From positions 4,423,994 through 4,487,993 of the forward strand of contig OZ024891.1 of NCBI GenBank assembly GCA_964017195.1: a stretch of DNA of 64,000 nucleotides. The letters run 5' to 3'. This DNA is from Siderastrea radians. Taxonomy: Eukaryota > Cnidaria > Anthozoa > Scleractinia > Rhizangiidae. The first letter of the stretch is position 1, and the number at the start of each line of letters is the position of its first letter. The notes beneath the pieces were generated by a model. The model worked only from the letters and a program-made list of their open reading frames with translations, had not been told where the DNA came from and did no database searches. Below, piece by piece: positions 46,907 to 56,326 of the stretch. Position numbers and translations under genes: made by a program.

Positions 46907-48603
46907 TTCGGCTGCCGAGAAGGCTGCGAAAGCTATAGCTAGTGATTGGATTGTTGCTCAAAATTTGTTTGTTTCTTTCCCTAAGTGCGGAAGCAGGAAG
47001 CTGAAAAGCACACAAAACGCACGGAACTTGGCAAATTCTGGTTCACATAGTTATCCCCACCTTTTCCAGGACACAAATTCTGATAACAATGCAATTTGTT
47101 ATAGGTTTCGCTTTGAAGCTCGATTCTTCAGTTGCGCTCAGAAAGGAAACCTGACAGAATTAATTCTAGAAACAGAAACATTTCCATCTATTAAAGCTGT
47201 CCAGAATAGATGCAAATCGATGTCCTGTGCTGAGATTGGTGGAGGAGTTGACAAGATTAAGAACTCTTTGTGTCCTGGCTGAATAACTGACTGACTGATC
47301 GTCTACATTGGTTTATTTCACAGAGTACATCAAACACTGTCTTAGCGTGAAACCCGCTTCAGCTTGGAATCATTTGTGTTCGGCTGCAGCGAGAAACAAA
47401 AGCACGCAGATCAAACCTATCATGCTTCTGTTTATAAAACGAAACAGCTCTTAATTATCGAACCTAATCGAAGCCGAAGCGAAACTGCTTGTCATTTTAA
47501 TAAAGTGTTTGAGTGACAGCTGCTTTGGTGGATCAATTGAAGGACGTAGGTCACAAGACATCGGATCACGAAATTAGCATCCAAAACATTTTTGGGTCGA
47601 TCTCAAATCCGTATCTACGCGGGTGTTAAGACCTTGCTAAATTTCAATCGAGTCGATTTTGTTACAAAACTCGTTCTACCTATAAGGAAACAAAATACAA
47701 CCTGTAAATGCAAGGTGGCACAAAATACACCCTCACATTTGGCCAGAAGCTGCACGTATGCCTACAACCACTGAAATTTCCCGTGGAGCAGCCACGGACA
47801 GGTGTCTTGTACTGGTCAAGAGGAAACCTTTATGATCTTGGGAGAGAAAGTATAGAAACCTCCAGAAGGATTTTCCTCTAACTTTGGCAGTTCAACTGTC
47901 GTTCTGTGTTTTTTGCAGGCCTCATGCTGTGCAAATTTTAAATGTGCAGCATATTAAATAAGTAAAGCCAATGAAACTAAAATAAAATGTTTCCATGGCT
48001 TGGAAAGATGTAGTCGAAGACTAAACATAATTAACACGAGGCGGCATAGAAGAAATAAGAAAACATTTTAAGCAAGACTGAATTGGTCAACTTTTTTTTA
48101 GAGATGGGATTGAGATACTCATCAAGTGACTGAACTCGTTAAAAAGTTGAAGACAAGGTTCCAAAAAGAACTAACCGGTGTCATGTCAAATCTGTACCGA
48201 GCAGCATAAACATCCTGATAAGTGACTTTTATGGCAGTGGTCACCTGTGTTTTCACATGTTCAAGAATTGCACATTCTTGAAGCACGTACACGTAACTAG
48301 CGTCAAGCGCGGGAAAAAGCATGCGAGCAAGTCACGAGTAGTTTTGGTTTCAGATCTGATTGGTTGGTAAGTGGAGCGAGTTTTTCTGACCTATCACAAG
48401 GTGTAGTAGAGGAAAACCAAAGCAAACGCAAATTACTGCCGATCATAAATTAAAAACGGCTCTAACAGAACGTGCATTTGTTTTCTAAGAAGACATTTTC
48501 CTAAGGAATGCCGCCGTAGTTGCTGGAGGTCCCTATTGCGTTAGAAAGTTCCCGATGGAAAGTTGTAATTGTCGCATTTGCCTTACGTATAGCCTCCCAC
48601 ACA
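46907..48603. other. Upstream of the mucin-like gene; no other gene seen
   Basis: The proximal part is the likely promoter and 5' UTR of the mucin-like gene. The frame 46893-47282 (+) overlaps the signal-peptide exon on the other strand and has no domain. Nothing else supported up to the DIRS-like element. Confidence 0.5.
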
Positions 48604-48870
48604 TGCGAATTATCTCCGGTACGTAGTATAGGAGATAATGAAATTCTACGCGTTAATATCATGGGCATGTCGAGGCTGATAAAGCCTTTTATCTCAGCTT
48701 ATTAGCTATTGTAATTTGCGGGTATATATATTTGTTAATGTATTCTGTTCGTCACTCTCGCTCCAGTACGTGCTGTACCTAGTCTCCTATGCAGCCGTTT
48801 ATTGCGTGACGCCACTAAAAACGGCTGCGTGGGAGACTATGCTGTACCAGGCAGTTAACAACTTTTATTT
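48604..48870 (+). repeat. A1: left split direct repeat
   Basis: It starts TGCGAATTATCTCCGGTACG and ends CTGTACCAGGCAGTTAAC. It matches A2 (49963-50150) closely along about 200 bp, apart from the 61-bp MITE inside it. The flank before 48604 differs from that before A2, which fixes the element's left boundary to within one base. Confidence 0.88.
48779..48839. mobile_element. 61-bp MITE inside A1 with 8-bp target duplication
   Basis: The insert starts CTAGTCTCCTATGCAGCCGT and ends in the complement, ACGGCTGCGTGGGAGACTA. The octamer TGCTGTAC precedes (48771-48778) and follows it (48840-48847). The A2 copy has the uninterrupted site with one TGCTGTAC (50130-50137), so insertion and duplication are directly visible. 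An 8-bp duplication fits the hAT superfamily. Confidence 0.92.
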
Positions 48871-48878
48871 CATCGAAA

Positions 48879-50297
48879 ATGACAACCCCTCAAGATGGCG
48901 CTGGAGTTTCTAATTCGCAAGTACCAGATTTACAGTCTGCAGTTTCAAAGGCGGTAGCTGATTCTATGTCGACACTTTCAGCGCAGATTTCTTCGTTGAT
49001 TGACGTCCGTTTTCAGAATTTTAAGACGCAGTTTTCTCAAGAAAACTCCGCTTCGGTAGAGGCAGCGGTTAAGGGCGCAAAGCGCGACCGTTATGTTTTT
49101 CAAAGGAAGGGAAACGAGCAGCAATTCGAGCACGCTGAGTCCCTCCTGGAAAAATTGGAGACCGCGAAAGATGCTGTTAACAGCAACGCCATCGCCAAGG
49201 CGAAGAGTGCCATTGAAGAAGGTATAGCCCTTGTTACTAAACGGATGAAAGTTATTAAGATCGCAGATAAGAGCGAGTACAGTTGGGCGACAGTTCAAGA
49301 GTACCTTACGGACGAGCTAGCGTCTAACTTGGATGACGAGAAAAGGCTTTTCTGCTCTGAGAAGAGAGCTGAGAGGAAGGTCAAGGAGTCAAAGAAAAAG
49401 CGTGTTCAAAGGTCTGATCGAAGATTTCAGCCATATCCGTCTTCTGATCGTCGAGATTTCACAGATTGGAGAGCTCGCTTTGGCCGTGGCGGTGTCAGTT
49501 TTGCGCGTGGTCAGCCAGTTTCCCACCAGATTGGTCCATGCTTTAAGATAAGCGTTTACATCCCTTTCGTTGTGCCTTGTTATGTGTTTATGCGTCTTTT
49601 TTAGTTGCTTATTCCCCAATTGTTTGTCGAGTATTTTCATAATTCCGATACCTGATGCCTGCTTTCCCTTGTCAGTTAACTCAATCTTGTCGATCGCATC
49701 CTTCGCTAGACCATTTGTTTCATTGGCGGTTTAGTAGGTGCCTGAATCATTGTTTTGTACATGTTTGCTCATGTTTCGCGCATATAGCTACATTTTGGTA
49801 GGTGTACTTAGGCATTCATAAGAGTTGCTATTTTGCACGTCTTCTACTTGTTTCGTGTTTTATTAACTAGCTTTGTTTACTCTCTGCCTTTTGCCTGGTA
49901 CTTGGAGCAGGCCTTATCCTCCAAGTGAATATTGTTTTTCTGCTTATTTATTTAGCGTAGAATGCGAATTATCTCCGGTACGTAGTACAGGAGATAATGA
50001 ATTTCTACGTGTTAATATCATGGGCATGTTGAGGCTGATAAGCCTTTTTATCTCAGCTAATTAGCTATTGTAATCTGCGGGTATATATATTTGTTAATGT
50101 ATTCTGTTCGTCACTCTCGCTCCAGTACGTGCTGTACCAGGCAGTTAACTTTTATTTTATTTATTTATTTATTTTCATAATATATGTTTCATTGTTCTCC
50201 TTTCCTTTTATTTTTATTTTAGTGTTTGGAATACGGTCACCTTGCCTCTGCGTGTTCTAGCAGCTGTACTAGCAAGAGCAGTGAGCGCCGGCAGTGA
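48879..50297 (+). CDS. Gag-like protein of the DIRS-like element, split by a 675-bp segment
   Basis: Part 1 (48879-49547, 223 codons) starts at ATG 48879, nine bases after A1. It encodes an N-terminal helical region (SKAVADSMSTLSAQISSLID), a coiled-coil-like middle and a basic C-terminal part (KKKRVQRSDRR). It ends exactly at Cys-Phe-Lys. Part 2 (50223-50297) resumes in the same phase with Cys-Leu-Glu-Tyr-Gly-His and completes a C-x2-C-x4-H-x4-C zinc knuckle before TGA at 50295. Between them 49548-50222 has stops, ends in a good polypyrimidine tract and TTTTAG, but begins ATAAGC instead of GTAAGC. Gag assignment rests on position, basicity and the zinc knuckle. Splicing is inferred. Confidence 0.72.
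49892..49962 (+). repeat. B1: internal copy of the right split repeat
   Basis: TGCCTGGTACTTGGAGCAGG through TTATTTAGCGTAGAA matches B2 at 55242-55312 with about one mismatch in 71 bp. It abuts A2 with no spacer. Confidence 0.9.
49963..50157 (+). repeat. A2: internal copy of the left split repeat
   Basis: TGCGAATTATCTCCGGTACG through GTACCAGGCAGTTAAC matches A1 with few changes and lacks the 61-bp MITE, so it preserves the pre-insertion state. Confidence 0.9.
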
Positions 50298-52640
50298 CTA
50301 GATGTGGAGTCTGATGATGGTTCCGACTCTGATGATGATGTTTCGGAATTATTAATTGGCTGTCATTATAGCAAATCAGGTTTTTCAACTGGCGAGCCGG
50401 AAGTTAAAGGTCATTTAGTGCAATCGGTCGAGTTTTGGGAGAACACCCTGGAGGCCCCTCCTTTTATTATCGACGTCATTAAACATGGGTATTCCTTGCC
50501 TTTTCGGGAATTTCCGCCTTCTTGTGTCCTGTCCAACAATCATTCTGCTTTAATGAACCCACAGTTTGTTCGGGACGCAATACTTGAGTTATTGAGGAGG
50601 GGGCTTGTAGAAGAGCACAGTTCACCTCCTCACTGTGTGAATCCTCTGACTGTTGCGGAGGGCAAGAAGCTACGTCTAGTAATTGACTTTCGGGAGGTCA
50701 ACAAGTACTTGATGAAACCCAAATTCCATTAAACGAAAGTTTGCGATCTTTAAGTGAAATTTTTGAGCAAGGGTTTTGGTTTTTCACTTGGGATTTGAGG
50801 TCGGGTTATCACCATGTAGATATTTTTCGTCCTCGTCAACAGTTCTTGGGTTTCGCGTGGGGTTTTGACGGATTAGTTGGATATTTTACGTTTAATGTTC
50901 TTCCGTTTGGTTTGAGCACCGCCTGTTTTTGCTTCACCAAGCTCTTGCGGCCTTTAGTCAGACGGTGGCGTCTTATGTCTCACAACTGTTTCGCGTATTT
51001 GACGATGGGATTTCAGGTCATCGTGACAAAGTTTCTGCGCGGGTCGCTAGTCTTGTTCAGCGTTCTGATTTATCATCATCGGGTCTCGTTCAAAACGAAA
51101 GCAAGTCACGCTGGGAGCCTGTTCAGGTTGGCAAATGGTTGGGTTTTTTGATTAACACTATCCAGCACATTTTTCAGGTTCCAGAAGCCAAGCTAGGGAA
51201 GCTTAATTGCTTATTGGAGTCATTGATTTTAGACGGCTTCTCCACCCCTAGGGAGTTGGCTCGCGTGGCCGGTTTCATTACTTCTCTATCCTTAGCAGTT
51301 GGCCCTATTGCTCGTCTTTTTACGAGACAGATGCATTTTTCATTCAGTCCAGGTCTTCATGGGTTGCATCGTTTGTTTTTTCCGAGGCCTTATTGCAAGA
51401 ATTGAAATTTTGGCTCGAGCATATTGACTACTTTAACGGGTACTCTATCGGGGGCGTGTTTGGTGTTATAAATTCCGTTATTTATACTGATGCTAGCGAT
51501 TTTGCGTTTGGTGGCTATTTAGCTACCTTGGACGGAGATCCCGTTCGCGGCATGTTTGAGCCTGCTGACATTAACACTAGTTCCACTTACCGCGAGTTAA
51601 AAGCCGTTTTTTACATTCTGCAATCCTACACCGCCAAATTAGAAGGTCAGAAGGTTAAGGATATTAGTCTGCTCATAGATGATGGCTGCAAGGGCTGTTC
51701 CCTCTGCTCCTCATAATTATTTTATACAGTTTTAAGTATTTCTAATTCTCTTTTTACATATTTTTAATATCTGCTCATCATCATTATTTTATATAGCTTT
51801 AAGTATTTTAAATTCTCTTTATAAATATTTTTAATATCTGACTATCATAAATATTTTATATAGCTCTAAGTATTATCAATTTTCTTTCTACATATTTTTA
51901 ATATCTATTAATTGTGTCCCCAAATTAGTATGGGATTTTCCCAGGCTATGTGGCCTTGACACATTAATAAAGTTTATCATCATCATCATCATCATCATCA
52001 AGGTTTTTGTGGACAATATGGGTGTCTCTCATATCCTGAAGGTTAGCAGTTCCAAGCCTCATCTTCAGAAGGGTGCTGTCGATATATTTAGATTATGTTT
52101 TGCTTTGGGTATTTCTTTAGATTCGCAGTGGTTAACCCGCGAGGAGAACGTTCGTGCCTATTTACTGAGCAGGTTTATCGACAGGGTTGACTGGAGCTTG
52201 AATTCCGCTGTTTTTCGATTTTTGGATGCTAGATCGGGTCCTCATCCCGTGGATCGTTTTTCATCTCACTTCAATTCGCAAGTTGCTAGATTTAATTCGA
52301 AGTATTTTTCGCCAGGTTGCTCCGCGGTTGATGCTTTGGCCCAGGATTGGGATTCAGATAATAATTGGTTATGTCCGCCAGTGTATCTTATCATCGCTTC
52401 ATTTAAGCATTTGTGCTGTCACAAGGGGGTTGGCACCCTCGTAATTCCAGAATGGCCATCCGCAGCTTTTAGCCTTTCCTGCACAGTTCTCCCTCTCATT
52501 TTGCGTCCTTTGTTAAGGAGTTTCTGGTTCTCCCCAGATTGCCGGATTTACTCATTGAAGTTCCGGGGCAGAGGGCGACTTATCGTAGAAGACCTTCCCT
52601 GTTCGTGGGATGTCCTTCGTTTAATAGCGGAGCCAGCGCG
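50298..52640 (+). pseudogene. Reverse transcriptase-RNase H of the DIRS-like element, broken
   Basis: The frame continues directly after the gag TGA, so gag and pol were probably one reading frame. RT landmarks are LRLVIDFREVNKYL (near 50675), FTWDLRSGYHHV (50775), FNVLPFGLSTACF (50895) and a F-D-D-G catalytic box at about 51000. RNase H landmarks are YTDASDFAFGGY (51485) and STYRELKAVFYIL (51580). After the LINE insertion the frame resumes with VDNMGVSHILKV and ends with RFSSHFNSQVARFNSKYFSP, the connection typical of DIRS-type RNase H. Frame changes occur near 50732, at the F-D-D-G box near 50997 and near 51390. It is a non-functional remnant. Confidence 0.85.
51657..51999 (+). mobile_element. 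5'-truncated LINE inserted in RNase H, AAGGTT duplication
   Basis: AAGGTT precedes (51651-51656) and follows (52000-52005) the insert. The insert begins with a frame ending at a TAA (51714-51716) that could be the last codons of a LINE ORF. Three to four copies of a ~65-bp AT-rich unit (TTTTAATATCT...AAGTATT) follow, then AATAAAG and a (TCA)n tail. The 5' truncation, simple-repeat tail and short duplication are typical of non-LTR retrotransposons. The clade is not determined. Confidence 0.78.
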
Positions 52641-53455
52641 CTAGCGCGTCAGCGGAGCTCCATTGCTAAGGAAATTTGGTAACTTATCAAGCCAAGAAAT
52701 TTTGGTAGTGACGTAATAGACACGTGACCGTCCGTACGTCCGTCCGTCCGTCCGTCCGTCCGCACCACAGGGTTACCAATACACTTCATACACTGCATAT
52801 GACCCTGTGCTGAATCCCATGTTTTTTTGGCGCGAAATCGCATGTTCACCCGCGTTGTAGCAAAACAAGCAAAGACAACAAAAGTCAAAAACAAATTTGT
52901 TAATGGAAAAAAAAAGTTCAAAAAAATACTCAGTTGTCTTTTTGGTGGAAGGGGAAAAGTTCAATTTAGGCGAAAAAAATTAGGCGATAAAGTTTCAGGC
53001 GAAAAGTTCAAATTTGCCTTCTCGGTTCTGTTCGAACTCGGTCGGCACACCGCTTGAGTTCTCAGCTTTTCGCAGCGGTTTCGACGCCAAATATAGCAGA
53101 GCTAGTGCTTTTTGGTTTTTTCTGTCCACAACCATGGTTTTTACGGCGTTCCGAACACATTTTGCCAGGAAAAACACCAGTATTTTCATGCTGATAGGTA
53201 GCTTGTCATGAAGAAAGAAATAAGTATTAAAATGAACGTGGAGAATGTCAATAAACGCTCATGGCCACGTGGACTAATATCCGGCTTTATACGCCGACGA
53301 CCTGGGTTCGGTTCTTAGCGAGGATAAGAATTTTTTTCTTTTGTTTTTTCTTTTGGTTTTTTTTTTAATTTAACGACTTGAATGAGAGTATTTTCACAAA
53401 GTAAGAACTGCCAGCAAAAAACAAACAAACAAAACAAAAAGGGGGGCTCCGCTTT
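52630..53455. mobile_element. ~820-bp insertion with CGGAGC ends and a (CCGT)n tract
   Basis: It lies between the RNase H end and the recombinase of the DIRS-like element. The left end AGCGGAGCCAGCGCGCTAGCGC is weakly inverted at the right (GGGGGGCTCCGCTTTT). TTTA occurs just outside both ends and may be a target duplication. Inside are CCGT repeats (52736-52761) and a tRNA-like segment with A box TGGCCACGTGG (53262) and B box GGTTCGGTTCT (53305-53315). Exact ends are uncertain by several bases. Confidence 0.55.
53263..53330 (+). promoter_or_regulatory. tRNA-like pol III A/B box pair
   Basis: TGGCCACGTGG and GGTTCGGTTCT match pol III A and B box consensus with about 32 bp between. The acceptor stem cannot be closed, so I do not call a tRNA gene. 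It may be the head of a SINE nested in the ~820-bp insertion. Confidence 0.42.
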
Positions 53456-53559
53456 TAGGCTTGGCTAAATCTATATATTATGTTGGCGTTACGTATTGAT
53501 TTTCGTTGACCTACGCCAGGCAGGCTTTTATGGTTGGTCTGTCGTTTAGGTTGAGCTAT

Positions 53560-53940
53560 CTAGTTTAAGCTCGTCGTTTGTTTTGTTCGTATATACCTCC
53601 CATTTAGGTCGAGGTGGGAGTTTGGGGGAGTTTGTGTTCCTCCCATTTGGGTGAGGTTTTGAGATTTGAATGTTGCTAAACGTTACGTCGTCCAGTTCGG
53701 TCAAGGTACCGAGTAATGTGAGTTTTAGATTCTTCCCATTTAGGTTGAGGTATTGAGATTGGCTGGATTGTTGTTTACCTTTTTTTTTTCAAGCTAGACG
53801 TTACATCTCCCAGTTTGGTCGAGGTGCTAGGTTATGCGAGTTTTGTCATTCCTCCCATTTAGGTTGAGGGTTTGAGCTGGAATTTTATGGTCCTTTTAGG
53901 GCTGGCATTACATCTCCCAGTTTGGTGAGGTTCCGAGCTA
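53560..53940. repeat. Degenerate tandem repeats CTCCCATTTAGGTTGAGG
   Basis: At least five imperfect copies of CTCCCATTTAGGT(T/C)GAGG alternate with CTCCCAGTTTGGTCGAGGT variants (53598, 53638, 53737, 53807, 53854, 53916). They lie in the non-coding part of the DIRS-like element directly before the recombinase. Confidence 0.7.
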
Positions 53941-54048
53941 GCGTCGTTACGTTTCTTCGTATGTTGTTATCGTCCCCCTCCTCCCCCACCCTGCTAAAAC
54001 TAGGTCGATTTTGTAAAGCTTTTTGGGGTTGCTGATTTTTTCCTTTGT

Positions 54049-55077
54049 TTGTACATCAGTGACCTTGGCATCTGGAGTGAGACTCGCCATTTGATCGACC
54101 CTGGTTTATCTGCTTATGTGCCACAGCTTTTTGACCTGGTTCTATCTTCAAACCCTCCTAGTACGACCAATAATTACTCTTACGGTTGGAGTCGTTGGCA
54201 CCGCTGGGCGCAGTCGAAGAAGGGAGTGCCTCTACTACCAGCCCAACCTTTACACGTCACTTTATACCTGTTGGAGTTGGCGGAGATTGCCGAACAGAAG
54301 AATACCGGTCATTCTACCATTGATTCTGCACTTTTTGGTATTCTTTGGGGTCACAAGATGACAGGTGTGGAGTCACCGTCGCAGCACCCCACGGTCATTG
54401 CGGCTGCAGAAGGAGCAAAGAGAAGATTATCTAGGCCGATTCAACCAAAGTGGCCATTGGTGCTTGAGACTGTTGTTAGTATTGCTCAGTATAATAATAC
54501 TGTTTCTGCCTCCTTGACTAACATTCGATTTTTGTTTGTATTATTAGTTGGCTATGCTGGCCTCTTTCGTGTTTCCGAGTTGTTGAATGTTAGAGTTAAG
54601 GATGTATCTATAGACGACATTGGCATGTCTGTTGTCTTTCTCCCCCCCCCCAAAAAAAATGATCAGTTTCGCGAAGGTCACACATCTGTAATTGCTACGT
54701 GTAATAAGATTTCATGCCTAGTAGCGATCACAGAAAGGATTCTTTCCTTGTTGCCAGACGCTAAGCATTCTTGTTTCACAGTTTTGCGAAGAATAGTCAG
54801 TACTAAGAAAGGTTCATATTTCCACAAGTCGCTAGGCATCAGCTACACTACTATTCGCGATGAATTCAGGAAGTATTTATCACCGTTTGTAGAGAATGTC
54901 GATGATTATTGCCTACATAGTTTGAAATCAGGTGTTGCTCCTAATGATGGTTATAAGCCTATTGATCCGGAGTTGAAAGATAGGCATGCGGGATGGAACA
55001 ATGCTCGCTCCAAGAGGCGTTATATTAAGCGTTCACAAGCGGAAATGCTTTCAGTCACCCAGAGCATGGGTATTTAG
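54049..55077 (+). CDS. Tyrosine recombinase of the DIRS-like element
   Basis: A single uninterrupted frame of 342 codons; no ATG lies at its 5' end (it opens at TTG 54049), so the true start may be upstream or downstream. YR landmarks in order are an N-terminal SAM-like helical domain (TNNYSYGWSRWHRWAQSKKG), the first catalytic Arg in FRVSELLNV, a conserved Lys in PPPKKNDQF, the box II motif as HSLKSG where the second Arg would be expected, RHAGW, and the nucleophile candidate Tyr in RRYIKRS. The family excises and integrates via a circular intermediate. It is the best-preserved part of this element. The Lys in place of Arg and a short tract after HSLKSG make activity doubtful. Confidence 0.85.
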   Translation: MYISDLGIWSETRHLIDPGLSAYVPQLFDLVLSSNPPSTTNNYSYGWSRWHRWAQSKKGVPLLPAQPLHVTLYLLELAEIAEQKNTGHSTIDSALFGILWGHKMTGVESPSQHPTVIAAAEGAKRRLSRPIQPKWPLVLETVVSIAQYNNTVSASLTNIRFLFVLLVGYAGLFRVSELLNVRVKDVSIDDIGMSVVFLPPPKKNDQFREGHTSVIATCNKISCLVAITERILSLLPDAKHSCFTVLRRIVSTKKGSYFHKSLGISYTTIRDEFRKYLSPFVENVDDYCLHSLKSGVAPNDGYKPIDPELKDRHAGWNNARSKRRYIKRSQAEMLSVTQSMGI

Positions 55078-55241
55078 TATTGCCTTTTTTCGTCCAGTGG
55101 AGGGACTGAGTTTGTCTCGATCTCCACCCAGGTTTCCCGGCTTTTTTCCCATTTCGTGGGTTTTTTACGGGTTTTTCCTGGTCTCCCTGACACAACTCTT
55201 TTGCTGGTGTATTGCTGCTTTATTTGTGTTATCAATAAATC

Positions 55242-55312
55242 TGCCTGGTTCTTGGAGCAGGCCTTATCCTCCAAGTGAATATTGTTTTTCTGCTTATTTA
55301 TTTAGCGTAGAA
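55242..55312 (+). repeat. B2: right split direct repeat, element end
   Basis: TGCCTGGTTCTTGGAGCAGG through TTATTTAGCGTAGAA is nearly identical to B1. Similarity stops at 55312, where B1 continues into A2, fixing the right boundary of the element. Confidence 0.88.
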
Positions 55313-55723
55313 CTCGTTTTTAGGGTAGTCCTATTACCCTCGTTTTTGCATTGTTTTTCAGACTTAAAAACAATAGACGCCCTGCACGACCTAACGCGAA
55401 AGCTATACGCATATGCTGCAAATAAATCCACCCTTACAGACAACTGGCAGACCTTACAGTATACGCCTAAAGCTGTCGCTTTTGCACATGTGATTTTGTT
55501 TATTCGTTTGTTTTTTAGGCGGGGGACCCTTAACTACACAACTGGTGTTGTTGCTAAGCGATTTTTTTCGATGGTGTTTTTCCCTTATCCGTTTTGTAGG
55601 TTTATGTACAGCTAGATTTTTGAAATGTATGAGGATGAACATCTGAATTTTAAAAATCGACATTGCGCGTGCGCATTACAATGCCAACCCCCAACCGCGC
55701 ATTACAATGAAAAAATCCCTAAC

Positions 55724-56326
55724 AAAGGCATGGTTAGAGCCTAATTTGCATAAAAACTACTCAACTGATCATAACTTTGGGGTCATTTGCTGTAAAGTTC
55801 TCAAACTCTGCACCCATTTGGAACGTGATGGCCTTAACTCAGTGTTCAGCCTTAAGTGCCTAACGCTTGTGTCACGTGACCGGTAAAGGATGATTAACGG
55901 TTAAAATCTTTAGAGTAAAATGGGGAATATAAAATGAAACAGAATTAATTTTTTGTGGGTGACATTCTTTTACATCCTAAGAGCTTATAATGAATTCGCC
56001 TTATGAGGTGGTCTCTTTTATTTATATTAGAAATTGTTTTCGTCATTTGCAAGATGTACAGACACGTTTAAAAGGCTAACTTATGAATGACACCCGAAAA
56101 GATTTAATTCGATTTCATTTTATATTCCCCATTTCACTCTGAAAATTTTAACTGTTAATTAGCCCTAAATGGTCACGCGACCCAAATAATTGACAGTTGA
56201 AGTCAGATCTGAGTTAGGGTCATCAGGTTTTCCAAAGTTGCCAAGTTCGAGAGTTTTCCGGCAAATTCCCGCAGAGTTATGACTTTTGGGCAGATTCTAT
56301 GCAAATTAGGCCCAAACCATGCCTTA
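55724..56326. repeat. ~600-bp fold-back element
   Basis: The left arm AAAGGCATGGTTAGAGCCTA pairs with the right-end GGCCCAAACCATGCCTTA. Further in, TTTGGGGTCATTTG, the GTCACGTGACC/GGTCACGCGAC region and AATGGGGAATATAAAATG/CATTTTATATTCCCCATT pair in order. The loop is about 100 bp. Non-coding and MITE-like; no target duplication established. Confidence 0.78.

Larger units (their letters stand above)
49548..50222 (+). other. Intron-like segment in gag carrying the B1-A2 junction
   Basis: This 675-bp block interrupts the zinc knuckle between two codons. Its 3' end (CTCCTTTCCTTTTATTTTTATTTTAG) is a strong acceptor. Its 5' end ATAAGC would be a perfect donor with one change (G at the first position). 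It contains B1 (49892-49962) joined to A2 (49963-50157). About 340 bp before B1 have no recognised content. Confidence 0.6.
48604..55312 (+). mobile_element. DIRS/Ngaro-like tyrosine-recombinase retroelement with split direct repeats
   Basis: Order: A1 repeat (48604-48870), gag, an internal B1-A2 junction (49892-50157), RT, RNase H, a non-coding region with degenerate CTCCCATTTAGGTTGAGG repeats (53600-53940), tyrosine recombinase, B2 (55242-55312). The internal copy joins the right-end repeat directly to the left-end repeat, as expected for YR retroelements that pass through a circular DNA. No integrase, protease or LTR is seen. The copy is inactive: frameshifts in RT/RNase H, an in-frame TGA, a LINE insertion and an ~820-bp insertion. 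Whether it belongs to Ngaro, PAT or another DIRS group needs an RT or YR tree. Confidence 0.86.

Noticed and set aside
46893..47282. 129-codon + strand frame
   Set aside because: It overlaps the signal-peptide exon of the mucin-like gene in antisense and has no recognisable domain.
54986..55615. 209-codon frame overlapping the recombinase end and B2
   Set aside because: Out of frame with the recombinase and runs through the terminal repeat, which is non-coding.
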